Shown: positions 60,873-64,000 of the stretch, piece by piece
Numbering within the stretch: position 1 is the first letter of the stretch
Layout of the letters: every line of letters begins with the position of its first letter
DNA from: Bugula neritina
Taxonomy: Eukaryota > Bryozoa > Gymnolaemata > Cheilostomatida > Bugulidae
Assembly (NCBI GenBank): GCA_964035545.1
Contig: OZ037765.1
Span: 4,523,698-4,587,697 of the forward strand
Direction of reading: 5' to 3'
DNA: 64,000 nt
The notes under the pieces: model-generated
Databases searched by the model: none
What the model was told of the DNA's origin: nothing
What the model saw: the letters and a program-made list of their open reading frames with translations, nothing else
Position numbers and translations under genes: made by a program

Positions 60873-63800
60873 ATGGCAGACGAACAACGTTCCACTTCTT
60901 CTACGCAAGAAACAGACGTTTTAGAACCGGATATCTCTTGCGGCTACACAGAAACCTGCAAGCCGAAGTGTCTGCAGAAATTTGCCAACCCTAAAGTTTA
61001 TCTGATGATAATATCGCTGTGCAGTATTATACAAGGTGAGCATCAGATTATTTTGAAGGAAATTAGTATATTTAGAGTATTTAAACCAATTTTTTTAACA
61101 TAAACACAAAGCCATTTCCTTCCTTGATTATATTTTTAATTGCTTACAAATACAAAGTTTCAAATAGCAAAAAATAGACTTGGTTCTATCAAATATAAAA
61201 GAACAATCAATTAAGGCAGTTTCTTCCTCAACCCATATTTCAAATTGAAAATTAAAATCTTATGGCAATAGTATGTATTAGTTGCTTATAAAGCTCATAA
61301 TTCAATTATTTTAAAATATTTTGCTGCAATTATTGACTAAAACTTATACCTACAGGCTACATGACGAGAAGTTTCCAAATGAACCCTTTGACCTTTTATT
61401 CTATTTAGTCTTGTTAGAACAAACTATTCTATAACTTTTAGCAAAAGCTGATATGCCTAGTAAATTAGTTGAAAGATTCTCATCTCAACCTGTTCAAACT
61501 GCTGTCTAGCAACTAGTTACTACACAAGTTAACTCTTATAATCACAGTGAATGGTATTACTGAGTAACACATACTATATTCTAGGGTTTGCAGTGAATGG
61601 TATTACTGAGTAACACATTCTATATTCTAGGGTTTGCAGTGAATGGTATTACTGAGTAACACATACTATATTCTAGGGTTTGCAGTGAATGGTATTACTG
61701 AGTAACACATACTATATTCTAGGGTTTGCAGTGAATGGTATTAACAATGTCAACATATCATCATATGAAAGGAGATACCTCCTCTCCAGCAAAAACTCTG
61801 GTCTGGTTGCCAGCATGTATGACATAGCTGCTGGCATCACTGTAAGCAATTTTACATACATAATAATATATACATACATGATATATATACATTATTGTTT
61901 TGTTTTCAATTTTTATTAGTTTACTAGTATTTAACCAGCTGCTAATTATATCCAGCCTATAACCTATTATATTATTCATATTTTGTTTTACAGAGCAGTT
62001 TGAAATCCTTCATGTCGTATATAATAATATATTATATTATGTGGGTATTATAATGTATGCTAAGTGTTCCTTTTATAAAAGCAATATAAACTCAGTAGAA
62101 GTTATGATATGAGCGACAAAAGACATGCTAAATTGTTGAAGTATTATGCAACTCTAGAAATTCTAATGATTAGATCAGACTTAATTTTGTTGTTGGAAGT
62201 TCAAATATTCGTGAAAAAATATTTTCACAAATTTCATTGTGTACATCTTTCATTACCGCATAGAAGATGTCCCACATTGCACAAACACCGAATTTGGTGT
62301 CTACTCCCGATTTATTTCAGTCCTAATTTGTATTTAAATAGTTTTAGTGTTTTATCTCAAATTGTGTGGCTTTATAGAGATTCTTCTCTCATTAGAATTT
62401 CCATGTCACTATAGTCATTAGTTTCATGTTGTAATAAGGAAGTTGAGCAGTGCATGTGCCCAAAGTGCTTGCCAATAGTGAAACCAAAATTTGAAACATC
62501 TCAAAAATGCAACTGACAAGTTCCGATACTTGGAAAAGCAAGTACAAAAAACTTGAACAATTGAAGTAGGTGCAGTAATGGAGAAATTGAGAAAAGCACG
62601 TGTTCTAAATTAGAAATGTAGCAAAAGAAATGTATTAAGATAATTAAAGAACTTTCGCTATTAAAATTTCTCTACTACTGCACCTAAATGTAGCATTTTG
62701 TCAACATCGTAATATCTTTTCAGCTCAATACTTTGATTAAATATACGGATGTCCTCAATGGATTCGCATGAGCAGCAACAGTTATCCTTTAATATTGATT
62801 TTGACTTGCTGAATTATATTTCTCTCAGTATTAAATCAGGTGGTGTTTGTGGGATATTTTGGAGGAACTGGTCATCAGCCTCGCTATCTTGGTGCAGGAG
62901 TTGCTTCCCTTGGGTTGGGATGTTTCATCATGTCAATGGCTCATTTCACGTCTCCTCCTTACCAACCAGCGGCAGCGGGGCTGACGTGTAACTATAACAG
63001 TAGGTGCATGTCATTTATACACTACTACACTCCTTGCTGTCATCTATACACCACTGCACTCCTTACTGTCAGCATTTCATCTAAACTCTATTACACCCTT
63101 TGCTTTCATTTAGACTCTACTACACCCCTTGTTGTCAGCATGTCAGCTAGGCACTACTACACTCCTTGCCATCAACTGAGCTATTATTTACTTTCTCTTC
63201 TTATAAAAACATCAAACATCATAGTTTTCAATATCCATTTAACCTTTGATATTAAATTACCTCTAATAGAATATTCAATTCTTATAAATGTAGCAATAAA
63301 ACAATATTGATTGGATTGAGTTGAGTTGAACTTCATGTTAACTGTAACCCCCTTCGGTTGGCTGGCTATGAACTACACACTAACTTCTTTGAAGTTCTAT
63401 TTTTTGATTTAGGAGTCAAATTTGTGACAGATGGCTTTTGTATTTTCCAAATATTTGAAGAATGCTTTACTTCACCTACTTTTGCTAGTTTCCACAATAA
63501 CTACAGTATGAACTCTGTAAGCGACATTAGAATGACTAAAGTAGTGTAAGTGATATTCCCAAGACAACAGTTTAAAAAGTAAGCCATAACAGCTTAACTA
63601 CAGCTGCTTTTCTCTTCAACATACCAGGAATATAGCATTGCTGTTGCCCACATATAATATGTTATGCCCATTATATGTTTCACTCAACAGTAAAATCATT
63701 TAAAGGTTCTATTTCTGGCGCCAACTGTGCTGGGAGTGAAGATGATGCATTTCTCAAGAACTACCTCTATGTTCTGCTACTGGGACAAGCTCTGAATGGG

Positions 63801-63882
63801 TTTGGTGGAACTTGTCTCTATTCACTAGGAGTAACTTACTTAGACCAGAGTGTTTCAGCTAAGATGGCACCTCTTTATATTG
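60873..63882 (+). CDS. SLCO4A-like organic anion transporter, copy B, first four exons (runs off the window)
   Basis: Exons 60873-61035, 61723-61841, 62840-62999 and 63706-63882, joined in the same phases as copy A. The ATG at 60873 gives MADEQRSTSS; upstream is a stop-bounded 5' region. The protein aligns to copy A throughout: [60 protein letters not shown] and [19 protein letters not shown]. Exons 2 and 4 have the same lengths as in A (119 and 177 nt). It encodes the N-terminus and the first four or so membrane segments; the rest, with the Kazal loop, should lie to the right. Exon 2 is preceded by four copies of the 46-bp acceptor repeat. No frameshift or stop is seen, so it is probably functional. 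Confidence 0.9.
61551..61735 (+). repeat. 46-bp acceptor minisatellite at SLCO-B exon 2, four copies
   Basis: Units start (ATGGTATTACTGAG) at 61551, 61597, 61643 and 61689, with the exon's own copy at 61735. Each contains TATATTCTAG/GGTTTGCAG. The unit consensus is identical to that of SLCO-A. The canonical acceptor edge is 61723. Confidence 0.95.
61842..62839 (+). other. SLCO-B intron 2, no feature recognised
   Basis: A+T-rich intron. The open frame at 62109-62414 has no recognisable domain. The 687-bp intron 1 (61036-61722) holds only the acceptor repeat, and intron 3 (63000-63705) begins with a loose ctactacactccttgctgtc repeat (63015-63175). Confidence 0.5.
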
Positions 63883-64000
63883 GTGAGAAATTTTCAATAT
63901 CTACATTATAATGTACTAATTTTATAACCTGCCAGTGATTTACTGTAAAGTTCAACAGTCCTTTCTATAACTATGCTAGTTTGTAGGTTATGGGATGATT

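Overview
This is a 64-kb piece of an animal nuclear genome. It is A+T-rich and intron-dense, with GT-AG introns that are mostly 0.1-1 kb. It carries tRNA-derived SINEs, small inverted-repeat elements and many minisatellites. The proteins are clear orthologues of metazoan genes but not vertebrate-like in detail, so a bilaterian invertebrate (possibly a spiralian) is the best guess. I cannot name the species. Exons were joined by hand, using reading phase, splice consensus and remembered human orthologues. For the three complete genes the exon lengths sum to exact multiples of three.

Layout. (1) 36-5804 (+): the 3' part of a PPP1R16 (MYPT3/TIMAP) gene, a protein phosphatase 1 targeting subunit with ankyrin repeats and a C-terminal CAAX box. 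(2) 7527-39939 (-): a complete 50-exon WDFY3 (Alfy) gene of 3,446 codons, with PH-BEACH, BEACH, WD40 and FYVE domains. It converges on PPP1R16. (3) 42489-45688 (-): a complete six-exon HPF1, the PARP1/2 co-factor for serine ADP-ribosylation. (4) 47990-56302 (-): a complete 14-exon SLCO4A-like organic anion transporter (copy A, 682 aa). (5) 60873-63882 (+): the first four exons of a second SLCO4A-like copy (B), head-to-head with A and leaving the window. The pair is an inverted duplication with patches of identical sequence that suggest gene conversion.

The most striking feature is a repeated architecture. At least eleven splice junctions (eight in WDFY3 and SLCO-A as clear arrays, plus SLCO-B and two weaker cases) are embedded in tandem repeats whose unit contains the junction itself: the end of the exon, the splice site and the start of the intron. 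Single introns thus carry 2 to about 17 copies of the same donor or acceptor. In most arrays a non-canonical copy would add an immediate stop codon or a frameshift. At WDFY3 exon 20 every extra donor adds exactly eight in-frame codons. One 330-bp WDFY3 intron consists wholly of acceptor repeats. Minisatellites that do not include a junction are the minority here. I know of no description of such splice-junction minisatellites as a genome-wide feature. This is the candidate new phenomenon of the window.

Other non-genic content: a SINE family (two nearly full copies and one fragment), a 420-bp foldback element with a small relative 430 bp away, a 313-bp inverted-repeat element in PPP1R16, and several intergenic tracts of cryptically simple DNA with a degenerate 6-bp phase.
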